From NCBI GenBank assembly GCA_964538915.1, contig CAZIFB010000020.1, positions 11,363 to 75,362 of the forward strand: 64,000 bases of DNA, given 5' to 3'. Both the position numbers and the translations under genes were made by a program. Source of the stretch: JAEUHQ01 sp964538915. GTDB taxonomy: Bacteria > Planctomycetota > UBA1135 > UBA2386. This document shows, piece by piece, positions 47,891 to 58,600 of this stretch. The notes beneath the pieces are model-generated. The model was given only the letters and a program-made list of their open reading frames with translations, did not search any database and was not told the DNA's origin. Within the stretch, counting starts at the first letter, position 1. Each line of letters opens with the position of its first letter.

Positions 47891-48915
47891 CGACCGCGAC
47901 GAAGAACGAGGTCGAGCGTGTCTCTCTGCACACCGCGTTCCCTGGCTGGGCCGCGACGCTCGGCACCTGGAGTCGCGACCTGCCGCACGGCCTCTTCGTC
48001 ACGACCGATGCGAAGGCGCGCGGCAACGTCGCAGTGCACGTGCTGGGCGGCGGAACCCCCGGTCGAGGGGACGCGAGCCGAGCCTCCGGTCAGCTCGCGC
48101 CGGGCGCGGTGCTCGACAAGTACCGCATCGAAGAGGTGCTGGGCCAGGGTGCCTTCGCGACCGTCTATCGCGCGACGCACCTGATCCTGCAGAAGCAGGT
48201 CGCGCTGAAGGTGCTGCACCGGCATCTCCTGAAGAAGGACCCGCGCTTCGTCGACCTCCTGTGCGAGGAGTCCCGGCACACCGCGCAGCTGGATCATCCG
48301 AACGTCGTCCGTGTGTTCGACGTCACCCGCTCGACCGAGCAGACCTACATCGTGCTCGAGTGGGTCGACGGCGAGTCGTTGAGCAAGCGCGTCCGGCGAG
48401 CCGGTCCGCTGTCCGTCGCGACCACCGTGCGCATCGCGCGGGACATCTGCGCCGGCCTCGACGCCGCGCTCGGGCGCGGCATCGTGCACCGGGACGTCAA
48501 GCCGTCGAACATCCTGCTGCTGCGGGAAGGCGGGGCGAAGATCATCGACCTCGGGCTCGCGCGCCACGACGTCGGCAAGCACAGCGCGCTCGGCCGCGAC
48601 GCCGTCGTCGGTACGCCGGGCTACATGGCTCCGGAACAGGCCATCGCTGCCAGGTCGACCGACTTCCGTGCCGACATCTACTCGCTCGGCGCGACGATGT
48701 TCTTCGCGTTGACCCGGCGATCGCCGTTCTCCGTGAAGACCGTCGAAGACGTGCGGCGGATCGGACCGGACGATGCGATGCGTTCGCTGGAGACACTCGC
48801 GCCCGGGTGCCCGGTTGCCCTGTCCGAACTGATCGAGGACATGCTCCAGTTCGCGCCGCAGGATCGGCCGGCGACCTACAGGGACGTGATCACGCGGCTC
48901 GCCGGCATCGCCTGA
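47887..48915 (+). CDS. Soluble Ser/Thr protein kinase ending the chemosensory operon
   Basis: 342 residues. The N-terminal 70 include GLFVTTDAKARGNVAVHVLG, faintly like the second half of a PilZ domain (weak). The Hanks-type kinase domain (about 76-335) has GQGAFATVY, the Lys in VALKVL, HRDVKPSN (catalytic Asp), DLG in place of DFG, and APEQA. There is no membrane helix, so it is cytoplasmic. It starts with an ATGA overlap on the PATAN gene, tying protein-Ser/Thr phosphorylation to the His-Asp chemosensory pathway. Its substrate is unknown; receivers or the unknown proteins of the operon are candidates. A GGCCCGG/CCGGGCC hairpin follows. Confidence 0.9.
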   Translation: MTTATKNEVERVSLHTAFPGWAATLGTWSRDLPHGLFVTTDAKARGNVAVHVLGGGTPGRGDASRASGQLAPGAVLDKYRIEEVLGQGAFATVYRATHLILQKQVALKVLHRHLLKKDPRFVDLLCEESRHTAQLDHPNVVRVFDVTRSTEQTYIVLEWVDGESLSKRVRRAGPLSVATTVRIARDICAGLDAALGRGIVHRDVKPSNILLLREGGAKIIDLGLARHDVGKHSALGRDAVVGTPGYMAPEQAIAARSTDFRADIYSLGATMFFALTRRSPFSVKTVEDVRRIGPDDAMRSLETLAPGCPVALSELIEDMLQFAPQDRPATYRDVITRLAGIA

Positions 48916-48961
48916 GGCCCGGGCGACGTTCGGCGGCGCTGCAACGGGGCTGGCCGGGCCT
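48915..48961. terminator. Possible terminator hairpin between convergent genes
   Basis: AGGCCCGG / CCGGGCCT arms with a 31-base loop, between the kinase gene and the convergent KaiC-like gene. Confidence 0.3.
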
Positions 48962-48994
48962 GTCCGCCTCGGTGGCGCCCCGCGTCGCGGGGGC

Positions 48995-50590
48995 TCACAC
49001 CCTGCGCCACTCGATCGGCATCGGATCCTGGCGGTAGTCGTTGCCGACCGACTTGAGCACGCGGAAATGAGGTCGGGCTCCGCCCTCGTCCGGGCCGAAG
49101 TGCACGTGCAGTACGTTGTCGAACCCGACGAGGTACGGCGACGGATCGAAGTCGGCGCGGCCCCGGTTGGCGCCCGGCGGGATCATGTCGACCAGCAGCG
49201 GCGTGATGCCTTCGTAGCGCAGCATGTCGAGCATCGCGGCGATCAGGAAGCGCTGCTCGGTGATCAGGGGGAAGCGGTCGGAGAGCCGGTAGATGTTGTC
49301 GAACGCCATCCTCGTGACCGGCCCCGACGCGCCTCCCCCGTGGCCGCCCTGGCAGAGGCGCACGAGGTCCCACGTGAACTTGCCGGGCGCGATGAACTCG
49401 GGATGGAGGTAGACGACCCGGAAGTCGGGCGCGAACTTGCCGTTCGCGTCGAGGCAGACCGAACGCAGCACGGGCTCGCGCTGGCAGATCCGCCGGATCG
49501 CGTCGCGGTCCTCGCGCGTCGACACGAAGAGCACCCGTTCGCCGCGTCGCAGTCCGGCGGCGAGGAAGCGCAGGGCCAGGAACGTCGCGCGCGTGCCGGG
49601 TTCGGCCAGCAGCATCGTCGACGAGCGCAGCGATGGCCCGGTGTCGTTCAGGAACGCGAGGTTCAGGTCCGGGTGGCCGAGGTCGATCGGCGTGTCGCCG
49701 CGCGGTGGCACGGTGAACTGCGCCTGGTCGCGGGCCATCGACAACTGGGCCGCCACCGACGGGTAGATGTGGATGCCCGGCCCGCGTTCGTTGCGAGCAC
49801 CGAGATACACGTCGCGGGTGATGCCGCGTCCCGCGATCGAGAAGTGGTGGATGCCGCGGTAGTAGTACTGGTGACGGGCCTTGCTGATCTCGATCGCGCG
49901 GGCCTTGAAGTCCGCCGCTTCCTCGTGGAAGGACAGGTGCAGCATCAGGTCGGTCGAGAACTCCTCCGCCGACGGCAGGCGCAGATCGCGCGGGTGCGCC
50001 TCTTCCATCACGAAGACGCCGTGGATGCCGTGTTCGAGCAGGCGGCGGCGCGTCTCCAGCAGGGCCGCGCGTTTCTCGAAGTACTCGAGATCCGTGAGCA
50101 GCAGGCCCACGTTGTCGATGACCACCAGGCGCACCGGGTTGGCGAGGCGCTGGTTCTCGATCTCCGCGAGGATCCACTCGATGTCGACCGTGGTGCCGCG
50201 CGCGCTCTTCTGTTGCATCGAGGCCGGGCGGGCCTGGGTCAGCACGAGTCGGCTCGCGCCGTCCGCGTGCGAGGCGCGGAGTTCGAGCTTGCCCGGCACC
50301 TCGCGCGGCAGAGCCACCACGTCGGATCCGCTGCGGAACCAGTCGAAGTCCGAAGCGACCTTCTTGTGGATGCTCTCGGGCGAGTGCTCGACCGAGTAGT
50401 AGAGGAAGGTCGACCCGGGCTCCGCGTCGAGCCAGGCGCGCACGATCATCTCGAGGGCGAGCAGCGTCTTGCCGGTTCCGGGACCGCCGGCGATGCAGAC
50501 GAACGCCGCGGCGTCGTCGGGGTACCGGATGCCGCCGGCGAGGATGCCGTCGAGGCCGTCGATGCCCGTCTTCAGCGTGGCGAAGGTCAC
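48995..50590 (-). CDS. KaiC-like RecA-fold ATPase with degenerate second domain
   Basis: 531 residues. The first KaiC domain (about 1-250) opens with LKTGIDGLDGILAGGI, a standard KaiC/RadA opening, and has Walker A GGPGTGKT (near residue 35) and Walker B RLVVIDNVGLL. The second domain (about 270-531) keeps the fold rhythm but its Walker A position reads AEPGTRAT, lacking the Lys, so it probably does not bind ATP. KaiC relatives outside cyanobacteria act in signalling or stress rather than a full clock; no kaiA or kaiB is here. It is convergent with the chemosensory operon and divergent from a histidine-phosphatase-like gene, 76 bases away. Confidence 0.82.
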   Translation of the reverse strand: MTFATLKTGIDGLDGILAGGIRYPDDAAAFVCIAGGPGTGKTLLALEMIVRAWLDAEPGSTFLYYSVEHSPESIHKKVASDFDWFRSGSDVVALPREVPGKLELRASHADGASRLVLTQARPASMQQKSARGTTVDIEWILAEIENQRLANPVRLVVIDNVGLLLTDLEYFEKRAALLETRRRLLEHGIHGVFVMEEAHPRDLRLPSAEEFSTDLMLHLSFHEEAADFKARAIEISKARHQYYYRGIHHFSIAGRGITRDVYLGARNERGPGIHIYPSVAAQLSMARDQAQFTVPPRGDTPIDLGHPDLNLAFLNDTGPSLRSSTMLLAEPGTRATFLALRFLAAGLRRGERVLFVSTREDRDAIRRICQREPVLRSVCLDANGKFAPDFRVVYLHPEFIAPGKFTWDLVRLCQGGHGGGASGPVTRMAFDNIYRLSDRFPLITEQRFLIAAMLDMLRYEGITPLLVDMIPPGANRGRADFDPSPYLVGFDNVLHVHFGPDEGGARPHFRVLKSVGNDYRQDPMPIEWRRV

Positions 50591-50666
50591 GAGGAGGAGG
50601 CTACTGCCGTGGCGCCGAGCGGGCCACGATGGACCGACGGCACGTTCGCCGCGAAGATGCCGCCCC

Positions 50667-51296
50667 GTGTTCGCCGATCCGACCGACTTCTGCCGTCTCT
50701 GGATGTTCCGTCACCCGGAACTCGATGCTCCGCACGCCGAACGCGCCATCGGTGCAGGGCCGGCCGACCTGAGCCGCCGCGGCCGCGGTCAGGTGCTGCG
50801 CTGGCTCGCGCTGCTGAAACCCGTGGCGATCGCCGGGGTGCATTCGAGTTCACAACCGCAGTGTGCCGGGCCGGCGCGGGCCGTCGCCGAGGCGCACGGG
50901 CTCGAGGCGCGCCTCGACGGCAGGCTGCGCGATCAGGAGATGGGGCGGTGGCAGGGCCGGACGTGGAGCGACGTCATGCGCGAGGAAGACGGCGCGGTGC
51001 GCACGTTCTTCGCCGAGTTCGGCGACAGCAAAGCGCCGGGCGGCGAGAGCCTGGGTGACGCCGTCGAACGCATGCTGGGGTGGTGGACAGAGGCGATGCC
51101 GACGGTGCTGGGCAAGTCGGTCGCCGTCGTGCTGCCCGGGTCGATCCTGACGGGGTTCGCGGCCGCGATGCTCGGCATGCGCCTGCCGCGCTGCGTGTCG
51201 CTACAGGTTCCGCACGGCGGCGTCGGCGTGCTCGACGTGTTCCAGAACGGATCGCGCATCGCGTGCTGGAACCCGGATGCCGTGCACCCGGACTGA
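50667..51296 (+). CDS. Histidine-phosphatase-fold protein lacking catalytic residues
   Basis: 209 residues. The fold of the phosphoglycerate-mutase/histidine-phosphatase superfamily is evident: MFRHPELD (canonical RHGE), DLSRRGRGQ, RLRDQEMGRWQGRTW, GGESLGDAVERML, and a VAVVLPGS strand. The nucleophile-region His is present, but HG is HP; the S-x-x-x-R-A-x-Q-T-A segment has lost its Arg (HSSSQPQCAGPARAVAE); and the second catalytic His, normally in VxHGG, is Leu-Pro. It is therefore probably an inactive or repurposed phosphatase. The start is a GTG at 50667; the frame is open upstream without similarity. Divergent from the KaiC-like gene. Confidence 0.78.
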   Translation: MFADPTDFCRLWMFRHPELDAPHAERAIGAGPADLSRRGRGQVLRWLALLKPVAIAGVHSSSQPQCAGPARAVAEAHGLEARLDGRLRDQEMGRWQGRTWSDVMREEDGAVRTFFAEFGDSKAPGGESLGDAVERMLGWWTEAMPTVLGKSVAVVLPGSILTGFAAAMLGMRLPRCVSLQVPHGGVGVLDVFQNGSRIACWNPDAVHPD

Positions 51297-51321
51297 GGCG
51301 AAGAACGGTTCTCCTCAGTCC
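51290..51321. terminator. Strong bidirectional terminator sharing both stop codons
   Basis: Perfect 9-bp arms GGACTGAGG (51290-51298) and CCTCAGTCC (51313-51321), with an inner AGAA/TTCT stem, followed on the plus strand by TTCTTCTTC. The TGA of the phosphatase-like gene and the stop of the fmdB-like gene both lie in the stem. Confidence 0.65.
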
Positions 51322-51611
51322 TTCTTCTTCTTCGCGCAGCCGGCGGGCGCGTCACTGGTGCCGCACTTCGGCGTGCAGCCGCCGCTCGGTGCGTCGGAGT
51401 CCTTCTTGGCGTCGCTCGAGTAGGAGCTGCCGCGGTAGTCGGTCTCGTAGAAGCCGGAGCCCTTGAAGATGACGCCGGAGCCGGCGCCGATCAGGCGGTC
51501 GAGTGCGTTCTTCTTGCACTCGGGGCACTTCCGCAGCTCCTTCGCCGACATGCTCTGGAACTCGTCGAAGCGATGGCCGCAGGCCTTGCAGAGGTACTCG
51601 TAGGTGGGCAT
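51315..51611 (-). CDS. FmdB-family zinc-ribbon protein
   Basis: 98 residues. MPTYEYLCKACGH is the FmdB/CxxC_CxxC_SSSS signature, with a second CPEC pair giving a four-Cys zinc site, then GSGFYETDYRGSSYSS, also typical. Such small proteins are widespread regulators or assembly factors of uncertain role. The C-terminus is Lys-rich with two extra Cys clusters. It is the last gene of the chaperone block, three bases after grpE, so probably co-expressed with it. Confidence 0.88.
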   Translation of the reverse strand: MPTYEYLCKACGHRFDEFQSMSAKELRKCPECKKNALDRLIGAGSGVIFKGSGFYETDYRGSSYSSDAKKDSDAPSGGCTPKCGTSDAPAGCAKKKKD

Positions 51612-51614
51612 GGG

Positions 51615-52163
51615 TCAGTCCTTCTTCGCGGCGCCCGCGACGACGACGCGGCTGTGACGCACGACACGGTCACCGAGCAGGAAGCCGGCCTGGAGAACGC
51701 GGACGACCTGTCCCTCGGGCACGCCGGCCGCGGCTTCGACGGAGACCGCCTCGTGCCGCGACGGGTCGAACGGCAGGCCGGCGGCGGGGATCTCCTGGAG
51801 GCCGTGGCGCTCGAGGGCACCTGTGAGCAGCGTGCGCACCATCCGGATGCCGTCGATCAGCGACTTCGGGTCGCTGTTGCCGCCGTCGTAGGCCTGCAGC
51901 GCCATCGAGAAACTGTCGAGCACGGGCAGCAGCTCCTGGGTCAACCCCTCGAGCACGCGGCGCTTGCCGTCGTCGAGTTCCTGCTTCTGGCGTCGGCGGA
52001 TGTTCGCCGTGTCGGCGAGCGCGCGCTGCAGCTGCTGTTCGAACTGGTCGCGCTCCTCGCGGAGCCGGGCCACTTCGCGTTCGTGCGCTGGGATCTCCAC
52101 CGTGGGTTCGCCCTCGGGCGTGTTCGGCTCGACCGGGTCTGGTTGTTCGTCGGTTCGGTTCAC
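51615..52163 (-). CDS. grpE: Nucleotide exchange factor GrpE
   Basis: 182 residues. GrpE releases ADP from DnaK in the heat-shock chaperone cycle. Visible: an acidic, Pro-rich N-terminus, a long coiled coil (about 25-90, EVARLREERDQFEQQLQRALADTANIRRR), and the C-terminal beta wing with GLQEIPAAGLPFDPSRHEAV and GFLLGDRVVRHSRVVV. It lies 16 bases after dnaJ. No dnaK gene is in the window. Confidence 0.95.
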   Translation of the reverse strand: MNRTDEQPDPVEPNTPEGEPTVEIPAHEREVARLREERDQFEQQLQRALADTANIRRRQKQELDDGKRRVLEGLTQELLPVLDSFSMALQAYDGGNSDPKSLIDGIRMVRTLLTGALERHGLQEIPAAGLPFDPSRHEAVSVEAAAGVPEGQVVRVLQAGFLLGDRVVRHSRVVVAGAAKKD

Positions 52164-52179
52164 GGGGTCTCCCTGTGGC

Positions 52180-53316
52180 TCACGAGAAGATGTCCTTCAC
52201 CTTCTCGAAGATCGTCTTCTTGCTCTTCTTGCCTCGCTTGCCGCCGTCCAGTTCGTCGAACCGGTTCAACAGCTCCTCCATTTCGCCGGAGATCTTCTTC
52301 GGCACGTTCACCTGCACCTGTACGACGAGATTGCCGCGGCCATAGCCGTCGCTGCGCGGCAGCCCGTGGTTGCGCACGCGCAGCTTCTCGCCGGGCTGCG
52401 TGCCGGCCGGAATGGTCATGCTGACCGTTTCGCCGGTGATGGTGGGGATCTCGATCTCGTCCCCGAGCACGGCCTGTCGGAACGAGATGCGCGACTGCAT
52501 CAGCAGGTCGTCGCCGATCCGTGTGAACACGTCGTGCTCCTTCACGTGGAGCACCACGACGAGGTCGCCCGGCGGGCCGCCGCCTTCGCCCGGCTCGCCC
52601 TGCCCGACGATGCGCTCGGTGTGGCCCGACTCGATGCCCGCGGGGACCGTCAGGTTGATCGGCGCGTCCTTCGGCACGGAGCCCCGGCCGCGGCAGTTCG
52701 TGCACGGGTCGTCGACGGTCTGACCCTGACCCTCGCAGGCGGGGCAGGTCTGCCGCAGCTGGAAGAAGCCCTGGGAGCGCACGACCTGGCCGTGCCCGCC
52801 GCACGTCCCGCAGCGCTTGGGCTTCGTGCCCGGGCGCGCACCCGAACCGGCGCACACGTCGCACCGCTCGGCGCGCCGCAGCTCGATGGTCTTCTTGACG
52901 CCGGTTGCGACCTCTTCGAGCGTCAGTTCGAGGTCGACCTTGAGGCTCGTGCCGCGCCGTCCGCGGCCGCGGCGACCGCCGCCGAAGAACTGTTCGAAGA
53001 AGCCGCCGCCACCGCCGCCGCCGAACATGTCCCCGAACGCCGCGAAGATGTCCTCTGCGGACGCGAAGCCTTGGCCGCCCTGCGGGCCGTCGACGCCGGC
53101 GTGCCCGAACTGGTCGTAGCGGCGGCGCTTCTCGGCGTCGCCGAGGACCGCGTATGCCTCGGCGCCTTCCTTGAAGCGCTGCTCGGCCTCGGTGTTCCCG
53201 GGGTTGCGGTCGGGGTGGTTCTCGAGCGCGAGCTTGCGATACGCCTTCCGGATGGTGTCCTCGTCGGCCTTGCGGTCGACGCCGAGCACTTCGTAGTAGT
53301 CGCGCTTCTGGGCCAT
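52180..53316 (-). CDS. dnaJ: Chaperone protein DnaJ
   Basis: 378 residues, full type I DnaJ. The J domain (1-70) has DYYEVLGVDRKADEDTIRKA and HPD in NHPDRNPG; a Gly/Phe-rich linker follows (MFGGGGGGGFFEQFFGGG); the zinc domain has four C-x-x-C-x-G-x-G repeats (CDVCAGSG, CGTCGGHG, CPACEGQG, CTNCRGRG); then the substrate-binding C-terminal domain. It recruits unfolded proteins to DnaK. The ATG at 53316 gives the canonical MAQKRDYYEVLGV start. A long 5' untranslated hairpin lies at 53347-53377. Confidence 0.97.
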   Translation of the reverse strand: MAQKRDYYEVLGVDRKADEDTIRKAYRKLALENHPDRNPGNTEAEQRFKEGAEAYAVLGDAEKRRRYDQFGHAGVDGPQGGQGFASAEDIFAAFGDMFGGGGGGGFFEQFFGGGRRGRGRRGTSLKVDLELTLEEVATGVKKTIELRRAERCDVCAGSGARPGTKPKRCGTCGGHGQVVRSQGFFQLRQTCPACEGQGQTVDDPCTNCRGRGSVPKDAPINLTVPAGIESGHTERIVGQGEPGEGGGPPGDLVVVLHVKEHDVFTRIGDDLLMQSRISFRQAVLGDEIEIPTITGETVSMTIPAGTQPGEKLRVRNHGLPRSDGYGRGNLVVQVQVNVPKKISGEMEELLNRFDELDGGKRGKKSKKTIFEKVKDIFS

Positions 53317-53346
53317 CGCTGGGAACGGAACTCTCGATACCAAGGC

Positions 53347-53377
53347 GGGGACGACCAACCTATCGGTCGGCGTCCCC
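53347..53377 (-). promoter_or_regulatory. Hairpin in the predicted dnaJ 5' leader
   Basis: GGGGACG / CGTCCCC outer arms and ACC / GGT inner arms around a TATC loop, 31 bases upstream of the dnaJ ATG. It could be a leader control element or a terminator for readthrough from the groE genes. No CIRCE-type GCACTC inverted repeat is seen. Confidence 0.35.
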
Positions 53378-53474
53378 GTCGAACTTCGCGCCAACACCTC
53401 TCCGCCGAACGGAGCCGCCAATCGCTGGATACGCCCGCGTTGTCGCTCGGCCCGGTCGGCAGGGATCACGCGGA

Positions 53475-53503
53475 TCGTTCGCAGCCGGAACGGCTGCGAG
53501 CGA
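53475..53503 (-). terminator. Terminator hairpin after groEL1
   Basis: 13-bp stem with one wobble and a three-base loop (core TCGCAGCCG / CGGCTGCGA), beginning four bases after the groEL1 stop. It separates the groE genes from dnaJ. Confidence 0.55.
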
Positions 53504-53506
53504 CCG

Positions 53507-55117
<1,611 letters not shown>

Positions 55118-55120
55118 GGA

Positions 55121-55414
55121 TCAGCCCTCCACCCGCGCGAGGATCTCGCTCTCGCGCAGGATCTTGTAGTCCTCGCCGTCGACCTTCACGTCGCTGCCGG
55201 CGTACTTGCCGAACAGCACGACGTCGCCCTTCTTCACGTCGGGCTTGATGCGCTTGCCGTCCTTGCCGAGCTTGCCGTCGCCGACAGCGGTGATCTTGCC
55301 GCGCTGCGGCTTTTCCTTCGCGGTGTCGGGCAGCAGGATGCCGCCGGCGGTCTTCTCTTCGGCGTCGAGCACTTTCAGCACGACGCGATCGTCCAGGGGT
55401 CGCAGGGAAGCCAT
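55121..55414 (-). CDS. groES: Co-chaperonin GroES
   Basis: 97 residues. LRPLDDRVVLKVLDAEEKTAGGILLPDTA contains the canonical start and the mobile loop (GGILLP) that docks on GroEL; the middle has GDVVLFGKYAGSDVKVDGEDY and the end LRESEILARVEG. It sits between two groEL genes: 51 bases after the stop of groEL2 and three bases before groEL1. The unusual order means one GroES probably serves both. Confidence 0.97.
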   Translation of the reverse strand: MASLRPLDDRVVLKVLDAEEKTAGGILLPDTAKEKPQRGKITAVGDGKLGKDGKRIKPDVKKGDVVLFGKYAGSDVKVDGEDYKILRESEILARVEG

Positions 55415-55465
55415 GTGTGTCTACTCCAGTGGTATGTGGTCAGGTTGGGGTGGTGAGGGGCGGAC

Positions 55466-57092
<1,627 letters not shown>

Positions 57093-57400
57093 CACAACCT
57101 CGGGGAGGAATCTGGGATACTTCGTTGGGGTGGCAGTGCGGGCCACCTCGTCGAGGCGGCTCCGCGGATCCCGGTCGGCGCAACGAAGTCGCTGCGCTCG
57201 GCCGAGCGGGCGCGCCGGCAAGCAAACGTGGTGCCGGCTTGGAAGCGAGTCGGATCCTGGTCGAGATGGTGGTGCAAGCGAGGAACTGACACATGGTTGC
57301 GGCGCATTCCCGACGTCCCTCGGCACCGTGCGATGGCGGTGTCGCGCGACATTCTGACAGCCGGTCCTCGCGGGTCGTGGAGGCGGCGCGCCATTCTGGC
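57093..57400. promoter_or_regulatory. Divergent intergenic region upstream of groEL2
   Basis: 308 bases between groEL2 (minus) and the NPCBM gene (plus). It must hold promoters for both. A GTATCC on the minus strand about 20-30 bases before groEL2 is a weak -10 candidate. No CIRCE element and no gene are seen. Confidence 0.3.
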
Positions 57401-58600
57401 ATGAGTGTCTTGGTGCGAGGGATGACCGCACTCTCGGCGCTCGCTGTCGCGCCGGCCGCGCAGGGTCCGGCGGTCGAGTTGCTTTTGCGCAGCGGCTCGA
57501 CGGTCGTCGTGAGCGACCTTCGGGGGGCGCCGGATCAGGGGCTCGAGGCGCAGTCGAAAGGGCAGCGCATCCGGTTCGCGGCGAGCGAGGTCGTCGTGCT
57601 CGCCGGAGTGGCGGCGCGAGCGGTCGATCTGCCGTCCGCCTGGCTGTCGAACGACGAAGTGGTGCGCGGAGCGCTGGCGGGAGGCGACAGCGGGGGCGAC
57701 CGGTTGCAGGTCGTGTCGCCCGTGCTCGGTCGGATCGACCTTCCCGTCGAACGGCTCGCGGCGTTCGCGCGATCCAGCGAGACGCATCCCCTGGCGCTGC
57801 GGCTGCCCGACGGCGTCGGGGAGGCGCTGTTCCGGCGCGCTGCGGTCGGGTTCGACCTCGTCGCGGGCACGTTGCACCAGTTCGGTGAGCAGGGCGTCAA
57901 GTTCCAGCCGGACGGCGCCGCGGCGCCGCGATGGTTCGGGTTGTCCGAGTTCGTCGCGCTTCGCATCGCGGACCCCGCGCCGCGAACGACACCGGCGTCC
58001 GTCGATCTCGTCACCCGCGCTGCCGATCGCGTGGGCGTCGTCGTGCGGCGGTTCGAGGGCGACCTCGTGAAGTGCGAACGCGACGGCGTCCAGTTCGACG
58101 TGCGACTCACGGACGTCGCGTGCCTGTCGTTCGGCGGGCCGGCGATGTTCGCCTCCGACCTGCGACCATCGAACGTCGTCGAGCGCGGCTACGACGGCGA
58201 CACCGTGCATCCGTGGCAGCGCGACGCGTCTTGCGTCGGCACGCCGATGGTGGCGGCGGGGCGGACTCACGGCAAAGGGCTCGGTGTGCAGGCGGAGAGC
58301 CGTTTGTCGTTCGTGGTGCCGGAAGGCGCGGCTCAGTTCCGGACGCTCGTGGCGCTCGACGACTCGTCCGCCGAGCTCGGGGTCGCGGCGGACGTCGACG
58401 TGCGGGTGCTCGTCGGCGACACGGTGAAGTTCGAGCACAAGGGACTCACCGCCGGCGTCGTCCGTGACACGGGGCTCGTCGCGGTGCGCGCGGGCGACGT
58501 GGTCACGCTCGAGGCCGGGTTCGGGAAGGGCCGCGACATCGGGGACCGCGTCGACTGGCTGTCGCCCATGTTCCTGTTCGCGGGCGGGCGCCGCCCGTGA
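57401..58600 (+). CDS. Secreted NPCBM-domain protein
   Basis: 399 residues. Signal-like N-terminus (GMTALSALAVAPAAQG), then a beta-rich region with repeated motifs in which a residue set like SGSTVVVSDLRG and RFAASEVVVLAG recurs (about 25-230), and a C-terminal NPCBM/NEW2-like carbohydrate-binding module (about 255-395; HGKGLGVQAESRLSFVVPEGA, FRTLVALDDSS, VDVRVLVGDTVKFE). NPCBM modules accompany glycosidases or bind sugars. An ATG at 57422 is an alternative start. The stop overlaps the VWA gene by four bases (GTGA), so the pair is translated together. Confidence 0.75.
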   Translation: MSVLVRGMTALSALAVAPAAQGPAVELLLRSGSTVVVSDLRGAPDQGLEAQSKGQRIRFAASEVVVLAGVAARAVDLPSAWLSNDEVVRGALAGGDSGGDRLQVVSPVLGRIDLPVERLAAFARSSETHPLALRLPDGVGEALFRRAAVGFDLVAGTLHQFGEQGVKFQPDGAAAPRWFGLSEFVALRIADPAPRTTPASVDLVTRAADRVGVVVRRFEGDLVKCERDGVQFDVRLTDVACLSFGGPAMFASDLRPSNVVERGYDGDTVHPWQRDASCVGTPMVAAGRTHGKGLGVQAESRLSFVVPEGAAQFRTLVALDDSSAELGVAADVDVRVLVGDTVKFEHKGLTAGVVRDTGLVAVRAGDVVTLEAGFGKGRDIGDRVDWLSPMFLFAGGRRP

